Shown piece by piece: positions 10,601 through 25,600 of a DNA stretch of 64,000 nt (position 1 is the stretch's first letter; each line of letters opens with the position of its first letter). The translations under genes and the position numbers were made by a program. The DNA is from Elephas maximus indicus. Its lineage: Eukaryota; Chordata; Mammalia; Proboscidea; Elephantidae. The stretch spans positions 28,057,001-28,121,000 of the forward strand of contig NC_064842.1 of NCBI RefSeq assembly GCF_024166365.1. Reading direction: 5' to 3'. The notes beneath the pieces are model-generated. The model saw only the letters and a program-made list of their open reading frames with translations, searched no databases and was not told where the DNA came from.

Positions 10601-13600
10601 TATAAGTTTATATGTGAGAGACTGACTTGATTAGTAAACTTAAAGCACAATAGAAATTATTTAAAAAATCATTCTTTGAAGTCTTTTGTACCCTTTTCAA
10701 ACTTTGTTTAATTTGTTTAAATTTTAAAAAAGAGACACTTGAAAGTATGAAAAGAGAATCAGAGATTTTAAAGATGACCAGACAGATTTAAAAATAATGA
10801 AATGTAGCAGTTCAAGTAATGAGAAAATAATCCAACAGAATGTGGAAATTACCGAATAACATCATGAATATCACACCCAATTATGCTGAAGATCATTCAG
10901 AAGCAGTTGCAGCAGCACGTTGATACGGAACTACCGGAAGTTCAAGCTGGATTCAGAAGAGGACGTGGAATGAGGAGTATCATTGCTGTTGTCAGATGGA
11001 TCACAACTGAAAGAGCATACCAGAAAGATGTTTACCTGTGTTGTATTGGCTACGCAAAGGCTTTCGACTGTGTGGATTATCACAAATTATGGATAACGTT
11101 GTGAAGAATGGGAATTCCAGAACACTTGATTGTGCTCATGCAGAACCTGTACGTAGACAAAGAGTCATCCTAACAGAACAAGGGGATACTGCGTGGTTTA
11201 AAATCAGGAAAGGTGTGTGTCAGGGTTGTATCCTTTCACCACTCTTATTCAATCTTTAGGAACCCTGGCGGCACAGTGGTTAAAACCTTGGCTGCCAACC
11301 AAAAGGTGAGTAGTTCGAATCCACCAGCTGTTCCTTGGAAACCCTATGGGGCAGTTCTACTCTGTCCTATGGGGTCACTGTGAGTTGGAATCGACTTGAT
11401 GGCAGTGGGTTTGGTTTTTTTTTTTTTGGTTATTGTTATTCAGCCTGTGTGCTGAGCAAATAATCTGGGAAGCTGTACTATATGAAGAAGAACTCGTCAT
11501 CAGGATTGGAAGAAGACTTATTAACAACGTGCAATACGCAGATGACACAACCTTGCTTGCTGAAAGTGTAGAGGGCTTGAAGCACTTACTGATGAAGATC
11601 AAAGACTACAGCCTTCAGTATGGATTGCACCTCAACATAAAACAAAAATCCTCAAAACTGGACCAATAAGCAACATCATGATAAACAAAGAAAAGATTGA
11701 AATTGTCAAGGATTTCATTATTTTGCTTCAATACACAATCAACGCCCATAGAAACAGCAGCAAAGAAATCAAATTATGTATTGCATTGGGCAAATCTGCT
11801 GCAAAAGACATCTTTAAAAAAAAAAGCAAAAATGTCACTTTGAGGGCTAAACTGCGCCTGACCCAGGCCATGGTGTTTTCAGTTGCCTTATACACATGTG
11901 AAAGCTGGACATCGAATAAAGAAGGCCAAAGAATTGATGCCTTTGAATTATGGTGTCGATGAAGAATATTAAAATATACTATGGGCTGCCAAATCTGTCT
12001 TGGAAGAAGTACAGCCAGAATCTCCTTAGAAGCAAGGATGGCAAGACTTCATCAGGAGGGATGAGTCCCTGAAGAACATCGTGCTTGGTAGAGGATCAGT
12101 GAAAAAGAAAAGACCCTCGATGAGATGGATTGACACAGTGGCTGCAACAGTAGCCTCAAGCATAACAATGATTGTGAGGGTGGCACAGGACCAGGCAGTG
12201 TTTCATTCTTTTGTACAAAGGGCCACTATGAGCTAGAACTGACTCTGCGGCACCTAAGAACAACAAAATACCCAGATGAAAAAATGGTTATTGAATAAAA
12301 CAATCATTTCATGCATTTTTTCTTCCTGCTTAATTGTCTAGCCCCTCCTTTCCTATCCTCACTCTCGGTTTTGTACTTTACTAAAAAAATTAAGCAATTT
12401 GAAGAGAACTTCCACAGAGGAATCTATGTCTATCCACCTACTAGTCTCTGTACCCACATATTCTGACTTCCTGTCTATATTTGTAGATGAGCTGTGTATG
12501 CTCTTATCAAAGGCCAGTCCTTCCACTTGTCTACTAGTAGATCTAATTCCTTCTTTCTCACTCAAGATGGCTCTAGCAGTCTTTTCTTTCTCTCCTGGAT
12601 CATCAAATTTTCCTTTTTTAATGGATCATTACTGTCATAACAGGTGCTATTCTACTATATTAAAGTTCTCTCTTGACCCACATATCTCTAGCTTCTGCTC
12701 TATTTTTCTTTTCCCTCTGTAGAAAAATTCTGCAAAAGAATAATCTTTATTTTATCTTTCCTACTGTATTCCTCTTTTCTCTCTCCAGCTGATTCCAATC
12801 AGACAGTTCTTGTCACGGTCACTAATGTCTTCCATGTTGCTAAAGCGAATGGTTGGTTCTGTTTTTTTTTTAATTGTGCTCTAAGTGAAAGTTTACAGCT
12901 CAGGTTAATTTCTCATTCAAAAATTTATACACATATTGTTTTGTGACAATGGTTAGTTCTTAAACCTCAGCTTTACTGATTGGCAGAATTTTTTCATAGC
13001 TCATTACTCTTCTTCCTTGAAATAATTTCTTCCTTTGGCTTCCAGGATACTAACTTCTGTGGTTTTCTTCCAATCTCACTGGCCATTGAAAAACACCATG
13101 GCTTCGGTCACGAGCACCTTAGTCCTGAAAGTGACATCTTTGCTTTTTTACCACTTTAAAGAGGTCTTTTGCAGCAGATTTGCCCAATGTAATGCGTCTT
13201 GTAATTTCCTGACTGCTGCTTCCGTGGGTGTTGATTTTGGATTCAAGTAAAATGAAATCCTTGACAACATCAGTTCTTTCTCCTTTTATCTTGATGTTGC
13301 TTGTTGGTCCAGTTGTGAGGATTTTTGTTTTCTTTATGTTGAGGTGTAATCCATACCAAAGGCTGTGGTCTTTGATCAGTAAGTGCTTTGATCAGTAAGT
13401 GCTTCAAGTCCTCATCACTTTCATCAAGCAGGGTTGTGTCATCTGCACACCACATGTTGTTAATGAGTGTTCCACCAGTCCTCATGCCACATTCTTCATA
13501 TAATCCAGCTTTTTAGATTATTACTCAGCATACGGTCAGAATCAGTATGGTGAAAACCACAGTACCTACCACAATCAAACTGTTTTAAAGAAATGAAATA

Positions 13601-16600
13601 CAGTGGTTTACAAACTAAAAGACAGTGATTTAAGGAACATTTATTAGAAAGACAATCACTGGATAATATTTTTTGAAAAGCTAGAAAGTGTTTTGGTTTG
13701 CATTTTTTTGTAATGTTACTTAGGGGGCTAGAGCTTGAAGTTTTGGAAGTAGTAAGCTAGAGTAATGGAATAAAAGTTGATGGAGTTAAGTTACTGGATC
13801 CTAGTAAGTTGGATTAACAAAGCCAAAATTCTTGGTGAGGATTCCTTGTTCTTTATCTCAAGATAATATAGTTCTGACTCTATATTGTAGGGAATTTGGG
13901 GGCACATTTATATGCCCAAGGAGAAAGAATGAAAAGGAAACAGCTAGTAGGGACTGGTTCAATTTTCTGCTTATTGTTTACTTCTGTTTTTCCTATGGAC
14001 CACATGAATAACCTTTAATAGTCTTAAGTCCCATTTTTTAAATTTTAAATTGAATTTTTTTATTTTAATTAGTTGTAGGTTCACATGCAGTTGTAAAAAA
14101 GAATACTGAGAAATTCCATGTACCCTTTACCCAGTTTCTCCCAATGTTTTAACCTTGATAAGTCTAATTTTCTCATATGTAAAATGAGAATAATAATAAC
14201 TATTTCATAAATTACTTTCAAAGAGTAAATGAGATAATATATCTAAAGTTCTTAGCACGGTGCCTGTCACATAGACATTCAGTAAATTGCAGCCTAAAAG
14301 GAAGATAAGGATTACTATACATTATTATTCTAGTCTGTGACTTCTAGGTTAATATGGGAAGAGATTGCCTTAACATTCCAACAGCTACCTGGATTTTATA
14401 TATGTTTAGGCCGAGGAGGGAAAATTTAATATCTTTCTTTTTCACTACTAGACAAGAATGTTCTTCAGAATGGGTGTATCTAACCCTTTTTCAAAAAAAA
14501 ATAGTAAGTGACTGCTTTACCATTACATATTTTGATCAGAAAACACTGGCTAATTTGGATGAATGAATTGTCTTTTTTACATATTAATACCTATTTGTTA
14601 AGGTTGAGACATCACTGATTTGCATTTTTTTAAATTATATATGTATTTTTTTCTAGGTCACTGGAGTCCTGGATGATTGTTTGTGTGATATTGACAGCAT
14701 TGATAACTTCAACACCTATAAAATCTTCCCCAAAATGAAAAAATTGCAAGAGCGAGACTATTTCCGTTATTACAAGGTAAGGTTATAATTTTGGTTGTTG
14801 TTGTGGCTTTGACTGAATATTTATTTATTTTGTTGTTGTTTAGAATATACACAGCAAAACATACAATTCAATAGTTTCTACATGTAACATTTAGTGACAT
14901 TGATTACATTCTTTGAATTGTGCAACCATCCTCACCCTCCTTTTCTGAGGTGTTCCTCCCCATTAACATAAATTTATTGCCCCCTAACATCTAATCTTTC
15001 AAATTGCTGTTGTCAGTTTGATCCCCATATAAATAGTTCTTAAAAGAGCATATACTCAAGGCAGATTTTTTTTTACTGGTTAAGCTAAACTATTGTTTGG
15101 TTTTAAGAAGACTTGAGGAAATATTTATGGTTTAAGGTTTAAAGATTATCTCAGGGCAGTAGTTTCAGAGGTTCATTCAGCCTCCATGGCTCCAGAAAGT
15201 ATGTCGTCCATGAGATTTGAAATTATGTTATAGATTTTCCCCCTTTTGGTCAAGATTCTCCTTCAGAATCTTTGATCAAAATGTTCAGTAATGAATGGAG
15301 GGAGAGAGCAGGCTGTCTCATTGGGGGAGAGTAATTGGAGTGTGTAGCAAGGTGTATATGGGTTTTTGTGTGAGAGACTGACTTGATTTGTAAACTTTCA
15401 CTTAAAGCACAATAAAAATTATTTAAAAAAAAATGTTCAGTAATGGTAGCCAGGCACCATCTAGTTCTTAGAGTCTCATGGCAAAGGAGGCAGTTGTTCA
15501 TGGAGGCAGCTACCAACACATTCCATATCCTCCTTCTGTTCCTAGTGCTCCTTCCTCTGTTGCTCAAGGCAAATAGAGACCAGTTGTTGTGCATTGGATG
15601 GCCGCTTGCAAGCTTTTAAGACCCCAGGCACTGTACGACAAACTAGGAGGTGAAATAGAAGTGCTAAACCTGTCATTAGGCCAATTAACTGGGTTGTCCC
15701 TTGAAACCATGACCCTAAGTCTCCAAACTAAGAAACCGAATCTCCTGAGGTTTTTGGTTTTACGTAAGCAGCCTCAGCAGCTACTCTTTTTTTTTTTTGG
15801 TCGCTGTTGTAAATATATCTTTTGCCAATTCAACTTTTTACAGGCATACAGCTTACTGATAGCATTTAAAATAATTGGCTGTGCAACCTTTATTAAAATG
15901 CGATATTTCAATCACTGTTAAAAGGTTGTAATTTTTGATTCAGCTGGTACCAAAGATGTCTACGTAGCTGTCTATAGATGTGATTTTTATGACCCTTTTC
16001 AAAGCCAATTTTGACTCTTCCCACAATATGTATATCTTTTATCATCTGCGTGTGTTAAGTCTAGTAATGAAAATCTCTCAGTCTTTTTTGTGCATGAATC
16101 TGAACCCCCTTCCTATGTTTGGGGAATTCCTCGCCTTAAAGTCAAGGTGTTGGCTGGAGCTGCAGTCACTTGAAGGCTTGACTAGGGCTAGAGGATCAGC
16201 TTTCAAGACGGCTCACTCACATGGCTGATGGTGGGAGGCATCAGTTCCTCGCTATGTGGACCTCTCCACAGAGCTGCTTGAGTGTCTTCACAACAAGGCA
16301 GCTGACTTCCTCCAGAGTGAGTGATCAGAGAGAGAGAGAGCAAGGTGAAGCCACAATGACTCTTATGTCCTAATCTGGAAGTCAAATATCGTCATTCCAC
16401 CACATTCTACTAAATGGAAGTAAGTCAGTAAGTATAGTTCACATGTAGGAGAGGGGAATTAGGCTCCACCTTTTGTGGGAGGAGTACCAAAGAACTGTGG
16501 ACATATTTTAAAACCACCATGCACTGCTTGGACCTTCTTTGTCATATAAGTTTTGGGAGTAATTTCTCAAGGATTCTAATGGGCCTCTCTTCCTGGGGGA

Positions 16601-19600
16601 CACTTAGAAGAGGAAGGTTAGTGAGGCAAGGTACAGACCCTATTGTTTCATCTGGTCTTAGCGTCACAACGAATACTCATCATTTCCCTCCTCTACTATC
16701 CATTCTAGATTCACCTTACCCTCAACTAGCATCTTTGCTGGTTTTGGTGGCTTACCTGGTGGCAAAATCCAGGCCCTTGAGATCTGTGGGGGATGTGAGC
16801 CTCTGGTCAATATGCCTTTCTCAGGCCAGGATGGGTTACACTTGTCCATTTATCTTAGAAAATGGTCAAGTGAATTACCTGGGTACCAAACAGTTTCCTC
16901 CCTGCCCCCATTGTGCATCAGCAGCCCTACCTCCTCTTGTAGATCAGGTTCAGATACCTCTGCCAAAACAGTGATTTCTATTCTTGTTGCTGGCCCCTTG
17001 ACATAAGAAGTCCAAGTCCAGGTAGCAGCTATAGTTTATGATTATAAATGAGACTTTTATTATGTCTCCTGGTGAAAGAATTCCCCTTTTGGGAACTAAG
17101 ACCTCTAAAGCCACAGAACCTGAATTTGCAGTGATGGGAGGCACAGATTACTCAGGTTGGTTACTCGAGGGATGGTGGGTAGAGCCACTCCTGCTTCTGC
17201 CCCATGGTTCCTAGACCCATGTATTCTTCCTCTTGGGGACATGGCACATAATCAAAGGTTGTTGATTAAAAGTGTAAATTGTATCCTTGAAGATGAGTTC
17301 GATCCTCACAGTTGAGCTGGCTCATCAGCTGTGCCTTCAACAAACTGTTTAGTCATTCTTTTAGGCCCACAGCTTTGCAGTGATGTGGCATGTGATAAAT
17401 CCAGTGGATCTCATGGTCATGTGCCTACTTCCATGCCTCTTTTGTTATAAAGTAGTAGATCACTGGGTTCGATGCTGATGGAAAAAATATTCTTTTGAAT
17501 TCCTTCAGTAGTGTTTGTTGAGGCCCTTGGGCAAATCTGTACTCAGAATATGTATCTCTTCCAATCGAAATGAATCATTGTGCCTTCCAAGAAGACAGCT
17601 AATATATTTAAGTTGTCACCACATGACTAATTAGTCTCTTAAAGAGCTGGTACCATTTTGGGAACATATCATTTATCTTGGTTGTTAGTAGGCTGAACAC
17701 TTCTGTAACAGCAGTAGCTAGATCAGCCTTGGTAAGTGGTAGTCTTTGCTGTTGGTCCAATGTATAACCTCCATCCTTGCTACCTACTCCTTTCATGCAC
17801 CTATTTTGCGAGCACTGGAATTATTGGTGACAAAGCCTGACTGAGGTCAACTGGCCAGGTAATTTTATCATCCTGGTTGTTTGCTGCCTCTTCCGTGGTG
17901 GTTGTTACCATGCGATATAAAGATCTTCACATTTTACGTCCTCTCACATAGGTGGGCTAGAAATTATTTTCCTTGTGGAACTTACACTCCAGTGGGTAGG
18001 GACAGGCATAAACAACGAGCAAGATAAATAAGTAAAGTGTACGGTGTATTAGATAGTGCTAAGTGTTAATGAGAAAAATTGAGAAGAAAAGAATAATAGG
18101 GAGTGTTGGGAGATGGGAAATCTAATTTAAGATAACATGAGCAGGGAAATACTGAGAATGTGGCATTTGAGAAAGACCTCAAGAGGGTGAGAAAGGAAGC
18201 CACATGGATATCTGGGGAAACAGCATTCTTGGCTGAAGGAACAGCAACAGCAAAGGCTCTGAGACCATTGTGTGTCTCATGTATTCGAGGAACAACAAGG
18301 AGCCTTTGAATAAGGGGAGGAGACTAGGGGGAGCAGACCATGTAAAGCATTATGGGCCATTTCAGGGACTTTGATCTTTAATTCAAGTGAGATGGGTTGG
18401 AGGGTTTTATTTATTTATTTATACTTTAGATGAAGGTCTGCAGAACAAACTAGCTTCTCATTAAACACTTAGTACACATCTTGTTTTGTGACATTGGTTA
18501 CCAACCCCATGACATGTCCACACTCTCCCCTTCTCAACCTTGGATTCCCTACTACCAGCTTTCCTGTCCCCTCCTGCCTTCTAGTCCTTGTCCCTGGGCT
18601 GGTGTGTCCCTTTAGTCTCATTTTGTTTTATGGGCATGTCTAACCTTTGGCTGTAGGGTGAACCTCAGGAGTGACTTCATTACTTAATTAAAAGGATGTC
18701 CGGGGGCCATACTCTTGGGGTTTCTTCAGTCTCTGTCAGGCCAGTAAGTCTGGTCTTTTTTTTGTGTGTGTGTGAGTTAGAATTTTGTTCTGTGTTTTTC
18801 TCCACCTCTGTCCGAGACGTGCTATTGTGATCCCTGTCAGAGCAGTAGGTGGTGGTAGCTGGGCACCATCTAGTTGTACTGGGCTCAGTCTGGTAGTGGC
18901 CATGGTAGTTGTGGTCCATCAGTCCTTTGGACTGATATTTCCCTTGTGTCTTTAGTTTTCTTTATTCCCCCTTGCTCCCGACTGGTGAGACCAGTGGAAT
19001 ATCTTAGGTGGCCACTCACCAAAGTACAATGTAGAACATTTTTTTTTTATAAACTACGCTATGCCAGTTGAGCTAGATGTTCCCCGAGGCCATGGTATCC
19101 ACAGCCCTCGGCCCAGTAATATGGTCCCTCAGGGAGTTTGGATGTGTCTGTGGAGCTTATATAACCTTGCCTTGTATGAGTTGTGCTGGCTGGGTTGGAG
19201 GGTTTTAAAAGGATCACTCTGGTGGTTATGTTGAAGAGAAACTGTATGGGTGTAATGGCTGGGCAAAACCAAACCAAACCTGCTGCCATGGAGTTGATTC
19301 CGACTCACAGTGACCCTATAGGACAGAGTAGAACTGCCTCATGTAGTTTCCAAGGAGTATCTGATGGATTTGAACTGCTGACCTTTTGGCTAGCGGCTGT
19401 GGCTCTTAACCACTACACCACCAGGGTGGGCAGGGAGACCGTTAAAAGGCAATTGCAATAATCCAGGAGAGAAAAGATGGTGGCTTGGACTACAGTGGTA
19501 ACACTGGAAGTGCTGAGGAGTGCTGAATTCTGAATATATTCTGAAGATAGAACTAATGGGATTTTCAGAGGTATTGTGTGGTCTCGATGAGAAAGAGGAA

Positions 19601-22600
19601 TCAAGGACAATGCCAAGATTTTGGCCCGAGGAACTGTAATAATGGAGTTGCTCTTTCAAGCTTCTTTGTTTTTAGACGTCCTGACCCCTATGTCTAGAAA
19701 TCTCTTTCTCTAGGAAACTCCTAGTCATACCCATTTTACATGTTACCTGAAGGAGGCCTTCCCTGATCTCTTATAGCCAGAGTTGACCACCCTTTCTGCT
19801 GTGTTATCAGTCTCTCTACTTATCTTCGCCAGTCTGTGTCCCTTTTGTACCTGCTCCTCTGTAATTAGGTATTGTTTACTTTGTTTAACACAGGTATTTA
19901 TTGAGGTGCCTGTTATGTATCCTGGGTGCTGGTCTAGGTACTGGGAATAAAATAATGAATAAGGCAAAATCGTGATCCTTACAGTGGGGGATGTAAATAA
20001 GCAAACAAATAATATAATTTCAGGTAATGATAACTGCTATAAAATAATATAAAGCAATGCGTGTAGGTGCATATTGAGCACTACTTTAGAGAGTATGGCC
20101 AGGGAAGATTTCTCTGTTGAGGTGATATTTAAGCAGAGATCTGAGTTGCGTGAAGGAGTAAGCCATGAGGAGATTTTGAGGAACAGTAGCACAGGCGCAA
20201 GGAGAATAGCCAGTGTAAAGATACTGACACAGAAAGAAGCTTGATGTGTTCTCAGGAAAAAAAAAAAAAAAACCAGTATGGCTGAAGGAGAGTGGTAGGA
20301 GAGGAGGTCAGAAATGTGGGAAAGAGGCCAGATTATGAAGGTTGGGGAGCTTGCTAAGGAGCTTGGACTCAACTCTAAGAGTGATGGGAAGCCACAGGAA
20401 TGTTTTGAACAGGGATTGATGCAATCCAGTTTTTGTTTGAAAGAGATAACTCTGGTTGTGTGGAGGATAGATGATATTAGAAGCAGGGCGACTATTGCGG
20501 TAGTCCAGGTGAGAGATAAGTGATGACAGTGGAGGTGGTGAGAAGAAGTAGGTAATGAATTGTTTGAAGGAGATGAAGAAAAGGAAGAAACAAGAATAAA
20601 ACCTTAATTTTTGGCTTGGGTATTCCATTTGCAGGTCTTATTGAATTACCTGTTGCCCGTTATGTTTAGAATATGAAAATCTGGAGTTTTTACAACATGG
20701 TTAAAGTATCCTACATGATCTATCCCTTACCTACCTTTTCTCTCATTCCCTTGCACCCTCCCTCTTGCCCACTAAGCATCAACTAAGTTGGTGTTTTCCA
20801 ATTTCCAGAACTGTCCAGTTACTTGATATCATCTTATCTAGGCAAATGACTTCCTCCAACTTTCATCCATCCTTTTTCAGCGTAAATATTACCTCCTCAG
20901 AGGTCTCCATCCCACCATTCCATTATTTTCTGTCACAAATCCCTGGATTTTCCTTTGTAGCACTTGCCACAACTTTTAATAAAGAAACACACGATTAAAA
21001 TATTTCTGTTCCCTTCAGTAGGCTTAAGTTCCAGGGGTGGGAAGTGCTTTTTCTGCCTCTTTTTCCTCTAGAGTCTAGCACAGTGCCTGACATATAGTAG
21101 ATGTTCAGTACATATTGAATGAGTGGATGCTTAAGAAAACCCTGATAAGTAACATTAAGAAACTGATACATATTAAAGTAGCCCTAAAGTGCATTTTAGT
21201 GTTCTTCATATCATCAGTGTACTTGAACTTGTATTCCTTTTTTGAAGAAATTTGGATGTCCCCAAAACTGCGATCTTTTAAAATTCTGAACTATATAGGT
21301 ACAACAAGGACAGGGAGCTTTTCCTTCTTAATCACCACCAAATTACTATTGCCTCGTGCAGTGGAGCTTTAGAGAGCATTCCATAACTATAATACATGTT
21401 TACTAACATTAATTTGTTCATTCTCTCTCTTAAGGTTAATCTAAAGCGACCATGCCCTTTCTGGGCTGAAGATGGCCATTGTTCAATAAAAGACTGTCAT
21501 GTGGAACCCTGTCCAGAGGTAAAATAAATAAAAATAAGATAAACAGGGAAAGTGTTCAGTTCTATGTGAAAATTGCTTTCTCTTGGACTTTAGGTATGCA
21601 TGAACTCTATATTTTTGGCTAATATTGATGGGTTTCAGACTTGTCAACAAATTCATATGCTCTCAGCTCTCCTTTTTAACCAGATTATTGAAGATTTATT
21701 CTATTCTTGCCACCAAAATGGGTTTGAAGACACTCATATCTGGTATATTGGTAATTCGATGTAGAAATGTAGTCCGATGGAAAATCAGACCAATTCCAGG
21801 ATTGAATGTACAATTGGCCAGCTCTTACTGAATCTTCAGCATGTTCATTGGCAAAGAAAATGATATTGAACTCTGAAGTTCAAACATATTTCAGGCTTGG
21901 AGTTAGGTCTTCACTTGATGTTGTTAAATTAAAAAAAGGGAGGGCGCTATGCTTATTGCCAAGGAATGCTGCATTTTAGACTTTTTACATCTGGCATAAC
22001 TAATTAAATTCTTCTCCTTCAACAGTAATTAGTTGTAAGCTATGATTTCATTTCACTTTTTACCTTTCTTACCTAGTCAGTTACTCCTAGTGTGATTGTC
22101 CTTAAAAATAGGAAAAGACCATCTGGATCAATATCTTTCTTAAAGGGAAAAAGTGGGGAAAAAAAAGAAAAATTGTTCTTATTTTTATTTTCCCTCAAGA
22201 ATAAAAAAAAAGAAAAAATTTCTTTTTTTTTAATTCTTGATAAATTTGCAAAAATATGTACATGCATACCTCGTTATTATCGCACTTTGCTTTATTGCAC
22301 TTTGTAGATAATTGCATTTTTTACAAATCGAAGGTTTGTGGCAACCGTATTGTCAAGCAAGTCTATAAGCACCATTTTTCTAACAACGTGCTCACTTCAT
22401 GTCTCTGTGTCACATTTTGATAACTCTCGCAATATCTCATACCTTGTCAATATTATTGCATCCATTATGGTGATCAGTGCACTTTAAAGTTACTGTTGTA
22501 ATTGTTTTGGGGCACCGTGAACTATGCCCATGTGAGACTGTGAACTTTATCAGTAAACGTGTGTGTTCTGACTGCTCCACCAACCGGCCATTCCCCTGTC

Positions 22601-25600
22601 TGTCTCCCTCTCCTTGGGTCTCCCTATTATTCACTGAGATACAACAGAATTGAAATTAGGCCAGTCAATAACCCTGCAATGGCCTCTAAGTGTTCAAACG
22701 AAGGGAAGAGGCACAAGTCTGTCACTTTAAATCAAAAGCTAGAAATGGCTAAGCTTAGTGAGGGTGCCATGTCGACAGCTGAGGTAGGCTGAAAGCTAGG
22801 CCTCTTGCGCCAAACAGTTAGCCAAATTGTGAATGCAGAGAGAAAGTTCTTGAAGGAAATTTAAAGTGCTACTCCAGTGAACACACAAAAGATAAGAAAT
22901 CGAAACAGCCTCATTGCTGATATGGAGAGAGTTTTCGCGGTCTGAATAGAAGAGAAACCAGCCACAACATTCCCTTAAGCAAAGCCTAATCCAGAGCACT
23001 GCTCTGTCTTCAATTCTTTGAAGGCTGAGAGAGGTGAAGAAGCTGCAGCAGAAAAGTGTGAAGCTAGCAGAGGTTGGTTCATGAGATTTTAAGGAAAGAA
23101 GCCGTCTCCGTACCATAAAAGTGCAAGGTGAAGCAGCAGGGGCTGACGTAGAAGCTACGGCAAGTTCTCCAGAAGATCTGGCGAAGATAATGGATCAAGG
23201 TGGCCATGCTGAAGACAGGTTTCCAGTGTGGACAGAAGAGCCCTGTACGGGAAGAGATGCCGTCTAGGACTCCCGTAGCTGGGCAGAGGTCAGTGCCTGG
23301 CTTCAGAACTTCACGGGACAGTCCGACTCTTTGGGAGGGGCTCCTACAGTGGTGACTTTTAGTTGAAGCCAGTGCTCATTTACCATTCTGAAAATCCTGG
23401 GGCCGTTAATAAAATAACTATGCTAAATCTACTCTGCGTATACTCTATAAACGAAACAGCAAAGCCTGGACGGCAGCACATCTGTTGACAACAGGGTTTC
23501 TGGAGTATTTAAGCCCACTGTTGAGCCCTACTACTCAGAAAAAAAGATTCCTTTCCAAATATTACTGCTCATTGCCAAGGTACCTGATCACCCAGGAGCT
23601 CTGATGGGAGATGTGCGAGGAGATTAATGTTGTTTTCATGCCTGCTAACAACATCCATTCTGCAGCCCATGAATCGAGGAGTAATTTCGACTTTCAGGTA
23701 TTATTATTTAGGAAATATGTTTCATAAGGCTATAGCTGCCATAGCTAGTGCTTCCTTTAATGGATCTGGGCAAAGTAAATTGAAAACCTGGAAAGGATTC
23801 ACCATTCTAGATAACATTAAGAACATTTGTGATTCATGGGAGGAGGTCAAAATATCAACATTAACAGGAGTGTGGAAGAAGTTGATTCCAGCCCTCTTGG
23901 ATGACTTTGAGGGGTTCAGGACTTCAGTAGAGGAAGTAACTGCAGATGTGGTGGAAATAGAGAGAGAAATAGAACTAGAAGTGGAGCCTGAAGATGTGAC
24001 TGAATTGCTGCAATCTCCTGATAAAACTTTAACAGACGAAGAGTTGCATCTTATGGATGAGCGAAGAAAGTGGTTCCTTGAGATGGAATCTATTCCTGGT
24101 GAAGATGCTGTGAACTTTGTTGAAATGACAAAAAAGGTTTAGAATATTACATAAACTTAGTGATAAAGGAGTGGCAGGGATTGAGAGAATTGACTCTAAT
24201 TTTGGAAGAAGTTCTGCTATAGGTAAAATGCTATCAAACAAGCATTGTATGCTACAGAGAAATCTTTTGTGAAATTGATGCACCAGACTTCATCGTCATC
24301 TTTTAAGAAATGACCACAGCCATCTCAACCTTCAGCAACCACCACCCTGATCAGTCAGCAGCCGTCAACATCAAGGCAAGACACCCCACCAGCAAAAAGA
24401 TTATGACTTGCTGAAGGTTCAGATGATGGTTAGCATTTTTTAGCAATAAAGTATTTTTTAATTAAGGTATGTACATTGTTTTTTAGACATAATGCTATCA
24501 CGCTTAATAGACTACAATATAGTGTAAACACAAAAAAATTTGTTTGACTTGCTTTATTGAGATATTTGCTTTATTGTGGTGGTCTGGAACGGAACCCAAA
24601 ATATCTCCGAGGTGTGCCTGTATTTTTTGTAACTTTTCATTTTGAAATAATTTCAGACTTAGAAAAAGTTATAAGAATAGTATGGAGAATTCCCATATTC
24701 CTGTATACTTTCATCCAGATTCCCTAAATGTTAATGTTTACCTCGTTTGCTTTGTTATTCTATTTATCTGTAACCCAAAAACCAAACCTGCTGCCGTCTA
24801 GTCGATGCTGCCTCATAGCGACCCCACAGGGTTTCCAAGCCTGTAAATCTGCCACATCTTTCTCCTGTGGAGCCACTGATGATTTCGAACTGCTGACCTT
24901 TCCATTAGCAGTTGATGGCTTTGACCACCTTGGCACCAGGGCTATTTATATATGCTTATTATTTTCTGAACCATTTGAGTGTAATTTACAGACATGATTA
25001 TCTTTTACCCATGAATACTTCAGTGTATAATAATCTTAAAAGCAAGATTATTCTCTTACATAACCACAGCATAATTAACAACATTAGGAAATTAACATTA
25101 ATATAAGACTAATGGTCATCGTGAGTTGGAATTGACTCGTTGGCGGCTGGTTCATATCTAATTTATAGACCTTATTCAGGTATTGCCAGTTGACTTAATG
25201 ATGTCCTTTATAGCAAAAGAAAAAGGTTTCTAGCCCAGAATCCAATCTAGGATCATACATTGCATTTGATTGTCAAGTCTCTTTAGTGTCTTTTAATATG
25301 GAACAGTTCTCAGTATTTCTTTGTCTTTTGTTATCTTCCTTTTTTGTGAATACAGCCATTTGTTCTGTAGATTATCCCTCTTTTAAGGTGTTTCTGATGA
25401 TTTCTAATTATTAGATTCAGATTGTCATCATTTTTGGCAGGCATGCCATATAGTGATGTTATGTCCTTCTTCAAGTGTCCTGGCTCAGGAGCCACATGAT
25501 GTCATTACTGGTGATATTAATTTTGATCACTTGATTAAGGTGCTATCTGCCAAATTTCTTCACTATAAAGTGGGAAAATTCTTTGAGACTATGAAAATAT

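Larger units (their letters stand above)
17951..19665 (-). pseudogene. L2 LINE fragment carrying two later insertions
   Basis: The minus strand encodes decayed L2 (CR1-clade) ORF2 pieces, for instance NLGIVLDSS and [18 protein letters not shown] in the thumb region. It is split by an L1-type insertion at 18409-19191 and an AfroSINE at 19266-19424; the L2 sequence continues correctly across both. Confidence 0.85.

Noticed and set aside
16519..16974. 151-residue open frame
   Set aside because: Inside an old retroelement relic with no recognisable domain; likely chance.
23627..24142. 171-residue frame as a domesticated gene
   Set aside because: It is the C-terminal part of a Tigger1 transposase whose N-terminal and catalytic parts are frameshifted; no sign of exaptation.
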